64,000 bases of DNA, taken from assembly GCA_905182995.1 (NCBI GenBank), contig CAJJDP010000105.1, forward strand, positions 248,001-312,000, read 5' to 3'. Positions 10,584 through 23,071 of this stretch are shown here, one piece after another. Each line of letters begins with the position of its first letter. Within the stretch, counting starts at the first letter, position 1. Below the pieces are notes generated by a model that was not told the origin of the DNA, made no database searches, and saw only the letters and a list, made by a program, of their open reading frames with translations. This DNA is from Paramecium octaurelia. Its lineage: Eukaryota > Ciliophora > Oligohymenophorea > Peniculida > Parameciidae. A program made the translations under genes and the position numbers.

Positions 10584-13473
10584 TCAACCGTAACTTGGCC
10601 TCTTTTTAGCTTAGGATGAGTTGCTAGGTCCATCTGATTAATTTATGAGAGATTTAACTCTGACATTCATAATACTGAACTATGGTCCAAATAGACCCAA
10701 GAATATCGGCAGTAATACTAAACCCTAGAAATAGTTTGATAATAATTTACATTAAAAGCACCCAAAACGACCATCAAAATATACATTCTGAAATAGTAAA
10801 GTTTAAAAAGAGTAGATGGAGCAAATCCAAGGACAGCCACTCCGATGAATTTAGTGCAAGCAATGCCTACAAAGACTGAAGTTCCCATAGTTGACATAGC
10901 TCCAGTAACTCTGTCCCATCTTTTACCATCACACAATCTGAATTTGATAACAATATGAGCTACAAATTCAACAGCCAGACCTATACAAGTAACCAAGTTA
11001 ACTACACTCACTGCATTAATTTCAATCTAAAATAAGAATATATTATTACCACAAAACCTCCAAAAATAACATTGGTTAACCAGATAGTTCCAATAAGATT
11101 GAAAGCAATCAAAAATACAAACAGAACCACTATGATAGCGCAAACTACATCTTGAACAAGTGTCATAGTGAAGAAGATGGTGGCTAAGGCAAGGAGCACA
11201 TTTGTAATAGCAACAGCACGGATGTAGGAATATTGATCATAGAAAACATATGGCATAGAATAAGGATAGACCTTCTGATTTTCTTTAAGATTGGCATCTT
11301 TAACTACTTTATCAATGACTTGTCTAGTTTATTCTAAGGATAAGATATATCCTGCTGAATTATGAATAGGTCTATGTTAAAATCTGAGTCTGCTAGTTTT
11401 GACATAACCTTATTCATTGAGCACGATGTCAGCCTCAAAGGTTTCGCCACATATACCATATCTTTGACAACATGGAGAATTGATTCTGACTCCCAAGAAT
11501 CTCTTCAACTGAGTGGGTAAGTCATAGAGTGCAATATCCTAGGTTTCACAAGCTTATGTCCATTCTGCTTTCTCTCTTATAAAGAGGTTGAAAGATGCGA
11601 CCCAACTGTAAATGGGTGGTTGAACTGTTTCATTTAATTAAGACAATGAATTGGACAAATTGGCAACCAACTCTAAGTCATGTTGGTCTTAATAATCTAG
11701 ATTCTCTAAAATGAGATAAGCCAAAGGTCCAATTTCAATGTACTTCTTCTCCAAAGTCATATAATTGAATAGATTAGATCCTTCAACCATCGATACTTAT
11801 TCATCTAAACCAACTTCTAATTTGGTTATTCCAACACAACTGATGGCAAATAAGGCTACAAAGATGACTATTGTAGTAATCACACAGACTGGTTTCTATA
11901 TAAATGGAGAGTAATGTTTTTTGAAGAATGTTTGAATGAGTTTTCTGTCTTCCTTGATTGCATAATTTGGATCCTATTTGCAAATCACTAAATCATATCT
12001 TTTATGTTTCTTTCTTTATTCATCCAAGGTGAGGAAGGCAACAAACATTGTGATTTACAACAGATAATCAATAAATACACCGACTGCTGCTTAAATACAG
12101 AAGGATTATAGTGCTGGCATCTTGGTTAAAGAACCTACTAAGAAAGCGAGTGTCTCACAAATGGCTGCGATTGTGATACTTGGACCTACTTACTTCAATG
12201 TATGACCCATTCTCTCAGGCACTGTTGGATGCTTCTACTTTTTGTAGTTGTGAGTGATGATAAACATGTTGTCAACTCCGATGGCCAAAATAAGGAAAGG
12301 TATAACCTTACATTATTATTATTAATTCACTTACTTCTAAACTGATCATAGTCAAACCGATGCTGAAATAGGAAACCATTCCAATACTGCTGATCATTGA
12401 GACAGCCACAATGAAGATACCACCCAAACCCAATGTAAATCCATTATAGATCTTACTTGGAAATTGACCAATTGCAAATCCAATATACATAAACATCATA
12501 AAGTAAGAAACAACAACAATCCAAGCATTTTGATTAGTCTCATCATCGATTTCATCTGAGACTGATCTCTCTGCCATAAATGCCACTCTATATTAATCTA
12601 ACAGTTATTCACGAGGAGCAGGCATTAAGGTTTTATCATAGTACTTGTATAGTTTAGCATAATCTCTTTTATTCAAGGCATCCAAAGTATCCATCCAAAC
12701 TTCCTTCTCCCACAATTCGGCATCTTTCTTAGTAAACTCATCGTTCATCAATAGGTAAGTTACTGACATAGTCTTGGCTTGTATGTAACAATGATCACAT
12801 GGCTGAGTGTCATTTGCTCTTTCTTCGCAATCTCTAGTTTTGTTTATACATCATTGTATACATTCCACCAAATACTGATTCTAAAATAATGGGAATTCCA
12901 TTCTTGTCACTGCAAGGGATATTCGTTTGGTTTACATCAATTGATTCCGTGCAAAGTGTTGTGAATTGAATGTCCTCGTCTTTCTATTATAATAATATTA
13001 TTATCTAACTTCTAATAGGGAAGGATCCTGTAACCATATATCCATTGGACTTGGCACATAGCACCCTTTTGCAGATATTGGTCTGTAGCACAAATCATCC
13101 AGAGTCGTATTCTTTCCTCCTATTAGAACCTTTCTGTTTCTTATGATGTTCTGTAAAAAGTAGATCACTTTTAATCCATCCTTTTGAAATACATTCACCC
13201 AATCCTCATTTTAATAAGCCAGTATAAATTAATTGGTTCTGTAGAAAGGACCGTAATTTTCTGCAGAACTCTCTTATTCCTAATAGGTTCTGCTGCTTGA
13301 TGATACCCATAATGCTAAAAAATATTATTAAATATTTTACACTAAGGATCTGTCAACACAGTCAGATTGTATAGTCCCAAGGACATTATGCCTGTCACTG
13401 TCATGCAAATCACAAACACTAGACATGGATATTTGGCTCCGAAATACCCTATATTATAGAAGAGGCCAGACAT
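10584..13473 (-). CDS. NPC1: NPC1-type sterol transporter with sterol-sensing domain (RND/Patched superfamily)
   Basis: Four micro-introns (23, 28, 26 and 26 nt) leave exactly 929 codons. The N-terminal membrane helix begins MSGLFYNIGYFGAKYPCLVF. The sterol-sensing region is EVIPFLILAIGVDNMFII; the C-terminal half has NAVSVVNLVTCIGLAVEFVA, then TMGTSVFVGIACTKFIGVAV and LYYFRMYILMVVLGAFNGLV, all close to NPC1. The intron at 12307-12334 ends AAG and splits the SSD exactly where homology demands. Compared with animal NPC1 (about 1,280 residues) the cysteine-rich N-terminal sterol-binding domain is missing, as in some protist relatives. Expected in endolysosomal or surface membranes moving sterols or lipids. 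Confidence 0.92.
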
Positions 13474-14014
13474 TAAATCTTATTAAAATAATATTATTGA
13501 AAATATTATTATTCATAAATTCCAATATTTAAATCTCATTTATTATTCTTAGATATTCCAATTCCCACATTATTAATCAACACATTTACTCACCTAATAA
13601 TGGATAACTAACACACTGTTACTCTTTTAATTAAATCTTCCTATTTTATTTATTTCTGTGTTAACGAATTTCATTGAATTCAAAAAAATACATTTGAAGA
13701 ACCCTAGTAATAATTGTAATCTCTACAAGAAACGAATGCCTTGTTGATTCAGATCATTTCTCCAATAATTTGAATCTTAAATTCAAATAGGAAATTTAAG
13801 GAAAATTAATCTTATCTTAAATGTTCTGAATTTCTTATATTACATCATGAGTGGAATTCAATTAAAATAATAATTGAAAAATCATGAAAAATCAATATTA
13901 CATTCACGACATAGTTAGCTAAAAATCAAGGATTCCAAGTCAATTAATAATGTGAAAACTTCATTAAGAACTCACAGATATAAATATATTTACTATAATA
14001 ATAATTAATAAAAA
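13474..14014. other. AT-rich intergenic stretch, no gene seen
   Basis: About 540 bp between the NPC1 start and the end of the next minus-strand gene. It is strongly AT-rich, with short open stretches broken by TGA on both strands, and contains no recognisable motif, repeat array or RNA gene. It should include the NPC1 promoter just above 13473 and the 3' end signals of the gene ending at 14015. Confidence 0.5.
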
Positions 14015-16018
14015 TCATCTTTTAGCCAAAATTAATTAATGTTTTTAATAAAACTCATTTAATTGCACACAAAAGAATTAATAAGAGAATGAATCTTCAT
14101 CTACCCTAGAGACACCCATAGCGAAATCCATAATATTATTGATCTCCTATATTGATAATTCTGTCAGATCTCGCAGTATTTCAAACAACAATTCCTTACT
14201 TATATTACCACACTTTATTTTATCGAAATCTTTGAGTACCAAACAAAGTTGATACACTGCTTTTTCCGATTTCTCATACTCATTCTCCCCTGTTATTTTG
14301 AATTGTTAAATTAAATGATACTTCAACTTCTCCAATACTTCCCTGTCATCCAAAGGCTTAATCTGGAAGGCTTTATCAGGATCCCTTACAAACTATCCAT
14401 CCTTATAATTGAAGGTGGGTTCGAGTTCCTTAAAACTCGGCCCTGGCTTGTCATAAGGAACTAATTGTGGAGCAGGCAATTTAATTTCATCAACGAACCT
14501 GGCTCTAAGTTTATCGATGAATTCAGGAAAATAAATCATTCTTAGAGGTTGCTGATATGAAGGTTCCTTATTATGCTCTAGAGATTGAATGATCATAGTC
14601 ACACTAGCTTGATCTACCAATAGCAGATCCTCGTTGATGATTTTCCTCAATTAGACTTCATCTATCAATTGATCTGCTTGCATCATCTTCTAAGCCTTGT
14701 CTTCATACCTTAATAAGATTGATAACATGATTGATTTAAAAAGAGTTTGGTAGGCCTTCTCCAAATCAGTTAATTCTGTTTAGTCATGCTTCTCAAAGTT
14801 CTCTTGGACCAAAGTTTGCAAGAACTCCTAAACCTTTAGTAATAGTTGTTATTGCTTGGAAAGTGTAAACAATCCATGATTAGCTAAATAGTACCTAAAT
14901 TCATTAAAATCTAGTTGGGTGTATCCAATTTCTAAGGATCGAATAACTATCTTCAAGTTTTCTAGAGTGCACAACCCATCAGTTTGGAAGGGCTTGAATG
15001 CTTGGGCAAGCATATTTGTAGTATATTTACTTGCCATTTCTTGAAATTCCTTTAAGATCTTGGGTAATTGCATGATTTCAAGATGAGGTTGTTTTGCATC
15101 GTACATTTTGATGATTTCCTTGAAATACAGTGGTCTGCACTCCATGATAAAGTGAACAAAGGTCAGAAGATTGAATTCTCCAAAATTGTTTCTCTTCCAA
15201 ATTAAGTAATACAGCAGAGAAGCTTCATCATATGTCATTTCTACATTATATAATTTGACTTTTATCAGTTATATGAATTGCTCTTTCATTAGAAACGGAA
15301 ACATTTTTTAATTTCTTCTGATGCCCAAGAAATCAAATAGAGCCATTTCAATTTTCTCAGGAGCTATAAATTAGAAGGCCAATTAAGGTAGAGCTTGAAC
15401 TGATATCTTTTTGGCTATCAAAATTTGGAAATTCTCCAAAATTATATTATTATTATGTCTAGAGAAGTTAGCCATCTTCTCTTGAACAACGTCATCGAAC
15501 ATTATATTAACTGCATTCGAACTCAACAATTCTAAATCCAATAGATTCAAATTAAAATGTTTGAAATCATAGATGGCTTTACGATCAAAGTAATTTGAAA
15601 CTTCTTCTTCAAAATGCTTCTGAATTTCTTCCAAGAATAATTTATTTGAAGCAGAATTCTACTTCTATCTAATAATCGCGTTCTTAAACACGTGGAATGA
15701 ATTCTTGGGTGTTTCACACTCCGTTAAATATTTGTACAATTCCCTGTAATCGATATTCCTATTGGAACTGTAGGGAGCTTCTTTCAATATGCTTGCAATA
15801 TCAAACTCTGTAAAATAAAATTAACTTTTTGAAACTTCAACCAACACATCTCTCAATACCTTCTCTTGAATAGTACCATCTTTGAATTGATCATATCGAA
15901 AACATAATTCAATGAAATCAAACTTACAATAGTAGATGTACTCCCTCAGCACCTACATGCCCTCGCTTAGGAATTCGGGGTGATGCAGTTTGTAATACTT
16001 ATCCAAGTTATCAGTCAT
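14015..16018 (-). CDS. Unknown 667-residue protein with weak EF-hand-like segments
   Basis: A single uninterrupted frame of 668 codons, MTDNLDKYYKLHHPEFLSEG to LILAKR. It is wholly soluble and helical, rich in Phe, Leu, Glu and Lys. Several regions look like pairs of helices with a degenerate calcium loop (for example SILKEAPYSSNRNIDYRELY and FQTDGLCTLENLKIVIRSLE), a pattern seen in EF-hand-containing ciliary proteins, but the canonical DxDxDG residues are absent. The start codon is only 21 bp from the start of the divergent gene at 16040. Function unknown. Confidence 0.8.
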
Positions 16019-16039
16019 TTTTATTTTATTTAATATTTA
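16019..16039. promoter_or_regulatory. 21-bp divergent intergenic spacer (shared promoter)
   Basis: Only 21 bp of pure A/T sequence separate the ATG at 16018 (minus) from the ATG at 16040 (plus). Both flanking genes have clear, uninterrupted coding sequence right up to these starts, and the plus-strand start is fixed by a signal peptide. Both transcripts must therefore start within this spacer or inside the opposite coding region. No TATA or other box can be told apart from the surrounding AT background. Confidence 0.45.
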
Positions 16040-17527
16040 ATGTTTTTTACCCTTTTATTGATTACGCGTCTAGCACTTTCAATAAACATTAAGGATATTT
16101 ATCACTCCAATATTGATAACTATTATATACATCAAAATCAATTAAGTCCTATTTTGACTCTCCCAGAGGCGAGAAAAATATCTATAATCTAATTATAGGA
16201 ACAATCAATATGCAATGCCAAATAAAGAACGTTAGGATTTCATACTGACTTATATTAACAATTTGATGAAAATCAATACTTGCTTGCCTTAATCCAACTT
16301 ACCCCAAGTTCCTATTTAATATTTTCCTCAAATAATAGTCTCATTTACAGGGACAGTGACACAGCTAATCACCACTATTTTTCAATGGATAGCAGTCAAT
16401 AAATCTCAATGATAAAATTAGATTAAGATGTTCTCATTCTTTCAAATACTCAAGCCTTCCTTTTGGAACTGGAAACCTTAGCCGCCAGATCAGTAATCTA
16501 TCGAGAAGTCAAAGATTGGAGATAACGGGCTTATCGGAGATTGACAAAATTGATTCGTATTTAAAATAAATAGTTTTTACTATCCGCCATTGGAGAAGAT
16601 GGATTAGAACTCTATAGTACGGAGGGCAGAAACATAACATTCATCAAGTAATTCCAGACCTACAAAAACATCGTTGATTTCGCGGAAGTGAATAACAATG
16701 TCTACATCCTCGACTCTGAACAAGGCCTAATTTGGTGTTATGTTGAATCCGCCAATCTCACTACTCAAATCACTAAAATCGATAACATGCAGGGTGGAAT
16801 TGCTGTTGATTCTTACAACGGAGCCAATGTCTTCGTGGCCTATAAGTGGGTACGCTATGCAGTTGTTGAATACATCGTAAATCAGACATCTAAATATTGG
16901 TATAAACATAATATGATTTACACAAAAAAGATCTATGACGTAGATGCCCTAGCTGACTTTGCAATCATTTAAGGACAGTATCACCACCTTGTTTTGTTCA
17001 ATTATCATTTATCTGACGAGAACACCTACCTTAGACACTTTCGACTATCAGACTTCCAGGTGTTTTATCACGAAGATAAAATTTATTTTAGCGGCATAAC
17101 ATCAAAGTCTTATGTATTCTCGGAACTTTACGTTCTGCCTGCCTAAATCATTTGCTTTTCCAATAATACATCAATTAGCTTCTCATACAATTTATAATAT
17201 ATCGAGTAGATTGCTAAAAGTAAATACATAAGACATCATTAAAAGATTTAGGTCAGGGTTGTTGACACCTATTTTTATGAAGATTAAGTAGTTTTTGTAG
17301 TCATGGGTTGTTTTTTGTTTCTAATTCTCTTCATCTTGCTTTTAGGTTTTTTGATAAAAAAAAATAAATCTATGTAAGCATAAACCAAGGAGTTAGAAAA
17401 TATTATTTAAACCAAATATAAATAGGATGTGCTCAAGAAAGATGAGGATCCTCCTTAGAATATACAATCGAACTTAATGAGTGTCAGAGAATCAAAAGAT
17501 ATAGAACATTTGAATATTTAATAATGA
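16040..17527 (+). CDS. Type I membrane protein, tandem copy A
   Basis: 495 residues, no intron. Signal peptide MFFTLLLITRLALS, then a long extracellular/lumenal region of about 400 residues with Asn-X-Ser/Thr sites, one C-terminal membrane helix (VVFVVMGCFLFLILFILLLG) and a short Lys/Gln-rich cytoplasmic tail ending HLNIQQ. It is clearly paralogous to the next gene: DWRQRAYRRLTKL and SAIGEDGLELY here match DWRKRGYRGLTKE and SAVGRDGLDVY there, as do GGIAVDSYNGANVFVAY and GGISVDTRNGRNVFMAY. The repeating aromatic/Gly/Asp blocks could form a beta-propeller; that is inference. Function unknown. Nine bases separate its stop from the next start. Confidence 0.85.
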
Positions 17528-17536
17528 ATTAATTTT

Positions 17537-19278
17537 ATGAACTTTTTATTGATTTCTTTGATCACCCAATTCACGAGATATTCGTTGGCGTTCACCATAA
17601 CTGAGGTCGAAGAGCCTCTAACTTCCATTAAAATACATGCGAACGAACATAGAACATTGAATCTAGATGATGCCAGAGATGCAATTCTATTATCATATAA
17701 TCGTAGCAGAGGTTGTGAAATAACCCCATTGCAACTCCAATTCGAAACTCAAGAATTCAGGATCATTCAACCATATGATTTTACAGAAAAGGATTTTGAA
17801 TCAGATACTATTCTCAACTTTCGTTAATTTGTGTCAATGGTTCATATAAAAGACGGCATGTTGGCAATCACTTCAGATTCAGTTGCCTACCTACTTAAAT
17901 TTAATTACAATACTGTTTTTGAACATGATTTTGAAGAGAAGGGTTAAAAGTTTGCAAGAATTTTATGGAAAGCAGATCTTCAGACTATTGCTCCTACCTT
18001 GGTTGCTAAGAATGAGTTACCCCAATTATTGTTCGCTCCTTCTTCCAATCTAGCATTTTTACTCTTTAGTGATACTGCTCAGTTGTTTAGCATGGAACAA
18101 ATGGAATCACAAACCACTTCACTTGATGTCTACTAGGTGACTGATTGGAGAAAGAGAGGATACAGAGGATTAACCAAAGAGATGGATGGATTAGTATTTA
18201 GTGCAGTTGGTAGAGATGGCTTAGATGTTTATAAAATTGTGTAAAAGGATCTAAGATTTATTAAGAATCTCAAATTAAAGGATTTTGGGTTGAATTCTAC
18301 AATTGAAATAGTTGATTTTGCAATTGTTAAGCATGGGATAGCGGATGGATACTACTCAATGTTTTTATTGGATAGGGAATGTGGATTATTGTTGATAGAT
18401 GTACACAGAGATTAGTATGTGAACTTTGGATTGAGATCTTGGATAAACTATTAATCTGGAGGAATATCAGTAGATACTCGAAATGGTAGAAATGTATTTA
18501 TGGCCTATTAATCGATGAATCATCATTATGTACTTGAATACAATGTTGATTTAGATAATGGAAATTCGTTTCCGATTAGAAAAAAGAAGGTGGATAATAG
18601 AATTATCGATTTGGATGCCACAGATGATTTTGTCATCGTATAAGGTGTCAATTAGCATTTAATTCTATTTTCAAATGGATATGACTATGTTATGAATAAC
18701 CATTAAGATTAAGTGTTTAAACATTTGGGTTTACGAGATTTTGCTTTCTTTAATCAATCTTACAAATTGGAAGATATGGATGATATCACAAAAGAATACT
18801 AATATGATGATTTCTTTTTTGGGATCACTGCTTAGAGTGCCTTTCTGACCAGATTCCAGATCTAGCCTATTAAAATGAAGTGTTTTTATCATTAAGCTGA
18901 TGGTATAGTAATTGATAATATTAAGTTGGCCAAACCTTTACGTATATTCTGCAATATAATACAACAGTGGACGGTGTTTCAGATCTGGTAGTCAGACACA
19001 CACAAATGATGAATATCGAGATTATTAAGACGTACTTCTATGAAGCAGAATATTACTTATTGTATTCAGTTTGTTTCTTGTTGGGATCAGTGTTGTTGAT
19101 GGGATTGGGATATGTGGGCTATTGGTTTTATAGTAACTAAAGGTAACATCAGATTTTGGTGGAGTATATTGAGAAGACAGCTAGGGAGAAGGGCATAAAG
19201 TAGATCAATGGATCAACTATGTAAAAGGGAGACGAAACTTCAGTATTTTAATAATAAAATAAATCTATATTACCCTGA
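17537..19278 (+). CDS. Type I membrane protein, tandem copy B
   Basis: 572 residues after removing one intron at 18903-18925 (23 nt, GTA...AAG), which restores homology with copy A around TFTYILQYNTT. Signal peptide MNFLLISLITQFTRYSLAFT, an extracellular region of about 470 residues, one membrane helix near the C-terminus (SVCFLLGSVLLMGLGYVGYW) and a charged tail. Most of its length can be aligned by eye to the preceding gene. It ends 6 bp before the convergent kinase gene. No enzymatic motif was recognised; a surface or secretory-pathway receptor-like role is only inferred from topology. Confidence 0.85.
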
Positions 19279-19284
19279 TAAAAT

Positions 19285-20899
19285 TCAATAACTATATAAC
19301 TCATTTAATTTAAAATTTAGTTAGGCTTAATAATCCGATGTTTACTTTTTTTCATGTATCAAAGAGAAATCTATATTCGTATTCCCATTTATTATTTTAC
19401 TTCTAGTTAGACACATCTCCATCATGTAATCTAATAAACTGAACACATCAATCTCTTTGGCATTTTGCAAAACTTGTTTAGAAATGTTGATCACTTTCTC
19501 CTTGATTATCTTTTCGACTGAAAATAATTAATTTAAATTTAAATCTCCTCCTTCAATAAATTAAGAAAAGTCAGCAGATAATCGGAGATTGGACAGCAAT
19601 CCTATGCGATCAAAGTACTGCATTGTGTTTTGATATAATTCCGATGCCAATTGACTTTCCTGTTGCAATTGACTAATAAATCGAATATACTCAGTAGTCC
19701 TTTTGTACTGTTCAAATAAGGCAAGAAGATTGGACTAAAGTAATTTAAATGAGTTGGATGTGAATTTTGCAGACAACAAACATAGCATTTCGAAATGCAT
19801 CTCCTTCTTTTGGTATTAAGCAATGGTTGAAATATGCTAGGTCATTTCCACATTAACAAAATGAGAAAAATTGATTTGCATCCTTTATAAATTATAGTTA
19901 TTCAACTGACTCAGAAACTAGGAAGAAGCATCACTCTATTGGATTTATTGAGATGAATGTTGAGGTTAGATAAGAAGTTAAGATTAAGATTAAGGTTGAT
20001 CCAATATGTAACTACCATTCATATTTACATTAAATTGAATAGCTCCTTAATTCTATTCTTATTCAAACATGGCAAATAATTCTGCCCATTCCATACGCTT
20101 ACTCTCTTCCTTCTCCAAAGCTCTGCTCAAAAAGCCCTTTCCAAAATCGGATAAAGTAGTTTTATCTGGAAATATTAATGGCTGCTTCATCACATTCTTT
20201 GTTAAACTCTTCTCATCCACACCTGTCCATGGTGTCTTCCCATATATCATCTCATAATAGATTACTCCCAAAGACCAGATGTCAGATTTCGTCGTATATT
20301 TTTCTCTCTTCAATATTTGAGGAGCCATGTATAAGGGTGAGCCAACACAGGTTTTTAACAATTCTCCACTAAAGTTGTCAACTATCTTGGCAAATCCAAA
20401 GTCTGCTATCTTTACTACACCCTTATGATTCATTATATTTGCAGGCTTCAAGTCTCGATGTATGATATTTGCTTTTACTAACTCTTTAAAACCACTTGCC
20501 AATTAACAGAAAATCTAATTAACTTCAGTTTCTGGTATACGTCTCCCCTTCATTATATTTCTGAGATCACCATCTTCGCAATACTCTGTTACTATATAGA
20601 TTGACAGATCCGTATTAAATTTGTCTATAAACTTCACAATATTAGGATGATCAAGTTACTTCATGATTTGGACCTCTTAGTCTAAAACATTGTCATTCTA
20701 CATAGATACTTAATGCATCAGTTAGATATTTATCTTTATTGATCATTGAACTATCTATTTTTTTTATAGCTACATCCTAGTTTGTAGTCACCTTACTTCC
20801 TCTATAAACTTTACCGAAAGCCCCTTCTCCCAATAGATATTTGGTGTCAAATTAATAATCTCCCAATCTCCTTAAACTTTATTCTAATTACTGCTACAT
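19285..20899 (-). CDS. ULK/ATG1-like serine/threonine kinase with Gln-rich C-terminal domain
   Basis: One intron of 28 nt (near 20700) leaves 529 codons. The N-terminal kinase domain is complete: GEGAFGKVY glycine loop, VAIKK lysine, HRDLKPANIM catalytic loop, DFGFA, then YMAPQI where most kinases have APE, and SDIWSLGVIYYEM. A Ser/Gln-rich linker (LDQPQSQSQLLIQPQHSSQQ) and a helical C-terminal domain of about 180 residues follow in the same frame; under the standard code this tail would look like a separate gene. The layout, kinase plus low-complexity linker plus helical C-domain, resembles ULK/ATG1 kinases that start autophagy, but ciliates have many such kinases, so a specific role is uncertain. 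Confidence 0.85.
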
Positions 20900-20921
20900 A
20901 GTAAATTATAAATTTATATAA

Positions 20922-21413
20922 TCATTTTTATAAAATTTTCAATTATTTCAATACTTAATCCTCATCACCCTACTTCTTCTTATTCTCAACATACTCACTC
21001 AATTGCAATCTCAATTATGACCTGCTCATATACTCACATTAAATATCGAGCAATTCATTCTTTATATTCGCTAATTCTTACACTTTTTGATTGTTTCTCA
21101 ACTCCAACATTTTAAAATCCTCCTTCACATCTTCAATCTTAGATTAACTGAACTCTGCACTTTACTAGTGATCCTATTTCTTTTAATCTCTTCTAATGAA
21201 GAGAGTTTCAGCCAGACTATTTATCCGATCCAACTCTTTATTTATTGGTTATTTGGTTTATAGGAGTGAATGATCCCAACTCAAAGTGTCTATCTTGTTT
21301 TACTAATAGTAATCCAATGGATTCCGAGTTTCTATAATTCTATCCTAAGTTTTTGGTTTATAGGTCGACAACCCTTGATATTTACTAAACTAGTTCAATT
21401 CACTATTAATCAT
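20922..21413 (-). CDS. Coiled-coil protein, unknown
   Basis: 163 residues in one exon, MINSELNQFSKYQGLSTYKP to QLKILQK, stop at 20922-20924. The N-terminal half is Gln/Asp-rich. The C-terminal half (about residues 85-155) is a run of Glu, Lys and Leu with heptad spacing, predicting a coiled coil. It lies 22 bp downstream of the kinase start on the same strand. Several runs of TAA/TAG codons confirm use of the ciliate code. Function unknown. Confidence 0.7.
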
Positions 21414-21494
21414 ACTAATAAAACGATCTTATTTAGTTTAAATTAATTAAGATCGATATTATATATTGATAAAATTGAAAGAAATACTAAAAGA

Positions 21495-22982
21495 TCATTC
21501 TAAATCAAGGTGTTTTCGAGTTCTTACATTTACTTCGTTGAGTTGAAATGGTATCAAAATATATTGATTTAAATAGAACTAAATCTTATATTACTCGACT
21601 ATCTAACTTGAACTAATCAAATTAATATAATCTGATATTTATCTTAATGCTTTCTTTACTTTCTCAATCTCAAAATTACCTGAAATGTGCAGCCACCTCT
21701 AGTTTTCTTCTTCATTTGTCAAACATATTGAAATTTACAAGCCTTAGGAATTTTCAGCTATTATTAGCAATATCAACAAAAAGATATTTGAAATTGTATT
21801 GAAATTACTGTTACCGCTCACAAATGCCTTAATGGATAGGTGAGAATACAAATTGTGTAGAATTTATGCTAAATTATATACATTAATTTCGCTTTCTCGC
21901 AATTTCGAGAGTCTTAGATCCTCATACAATTACAAGATCAAGAGTTTTCTTTCGATCAGACGGCATTTAAATGAAGATAGCCTATCAATGTGACCCAAGA
22001 CTTTAAGAAGAAGTTTAATAAAGTTTCTGTGTCTTTATTCATAGATTGATGTGTCTGGCTTTTTTTCATTCAGGAAATCCCTCATTAGTAGCAGTATAGT
22101 AGGCTTATTTCCATAATAAATAGAACATTCAATTCTTATCATTTTTCTGAAGTATTCCACAACCAGGGTCTTGTTAAAAACAGATGCCCTATCCACTCTA
22201 TATTTCTAGATTTGCATAAACAAGAACTTCTCTAATTTATTGCCCTTGTACATGGCATCTCTGATAAAGTTGGACCCATCAAATAATCTGTTAAAAAATT
22301 TATGGCATTGAGCCTCTTGTTTCAGAGCAAACTGCATGTTATCCTCTATAAAGGATAAGACTAAGTATGGTTGCTTAAATGCAATGGAAGTTAAGATTTT
22401 TTCCCAATGTGAATCATTCAAAGCCAATAAGAATTGACTGCGCATTGCCTTATGAAAATGGTACAAGTAACGAATTGTGTAAATGATTACTAGCACAGAA
22501 CTTATGATTGTGGAGTAAAGTAGAAAATTGGTCGAAACTTACACCAAAATAATTTTGATAATTCCAATAGTAATGACTGAGATGGCTGCATCCAGGAACT
22601 CACCTGAAATCAGCATCAAAAAGTTTGCTCCCATGACGTTACTTCCCCTGAGGAAACTATTGTAAGAATCATCTACTTCTGATACTTAGAGACTAAAAAA
22701 CACTGAGATCAAGTGATTCAATAGGATGATGGCAAATCGAATATATTTGGTGTGCTTCTTCATTATACAATATTAAATAATCAAGTAGCATATAAACAAA
22801 CAGTATTTGTAAATGGTTTGATATTCCTTGAGTAAAATGCTCTCGATGATTTTAGTTATTGCCACAGCCAGAAGTCCCAAAGTCATAATAGTGAGAGTGA
22901 ATACTCTAAAGTTTTTTTAGGTTATGTTCTAATAACTAGATTCGATCTCTTTGTCTTTGAAATTTAATGTATATTTATTCAT
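21495..22982 (-). CDS. Integral membrane protein with large cytosolic C-terminal domain
   Basis: 495 residues, single exon. The first 200 residues contain about six hydrophobic helices (VFTLTIMTLGLLAVAI, YKYCLFICYLIIQYCI, FAIILLNHLISVFFSL, MGANFLMLISGEFLDAAISV, IGIIKIILVQVSTNFLLY, SSVLVIIYTIRYLYHF), followed by a soluble, helix-rich 290-residue region. The topology resembles ciliate membrane sensor proteins with a kinase-like cytosolic part, but I see no His-kinase H-box, cyclase or kinase motif. Function unknown. Note the absence of introns in a gene of this length. Confidence 0.75.
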
Positions 22983-23071
22983 GATTGGATAAAATATCAA
23001 TAAGTGTGTAATATAAGGATTTTAATATTAAGTAATTTTGTAATTGAAATATTAAGAACATATAAAATTAC

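Noticed and set aside
19285-20022. Separate small gene starting MNGSYILDQPQ
   Set aside because: The upstream kinase frame runs into this ATG without a stop or spacer, so it is the kinase's C-terminal part.
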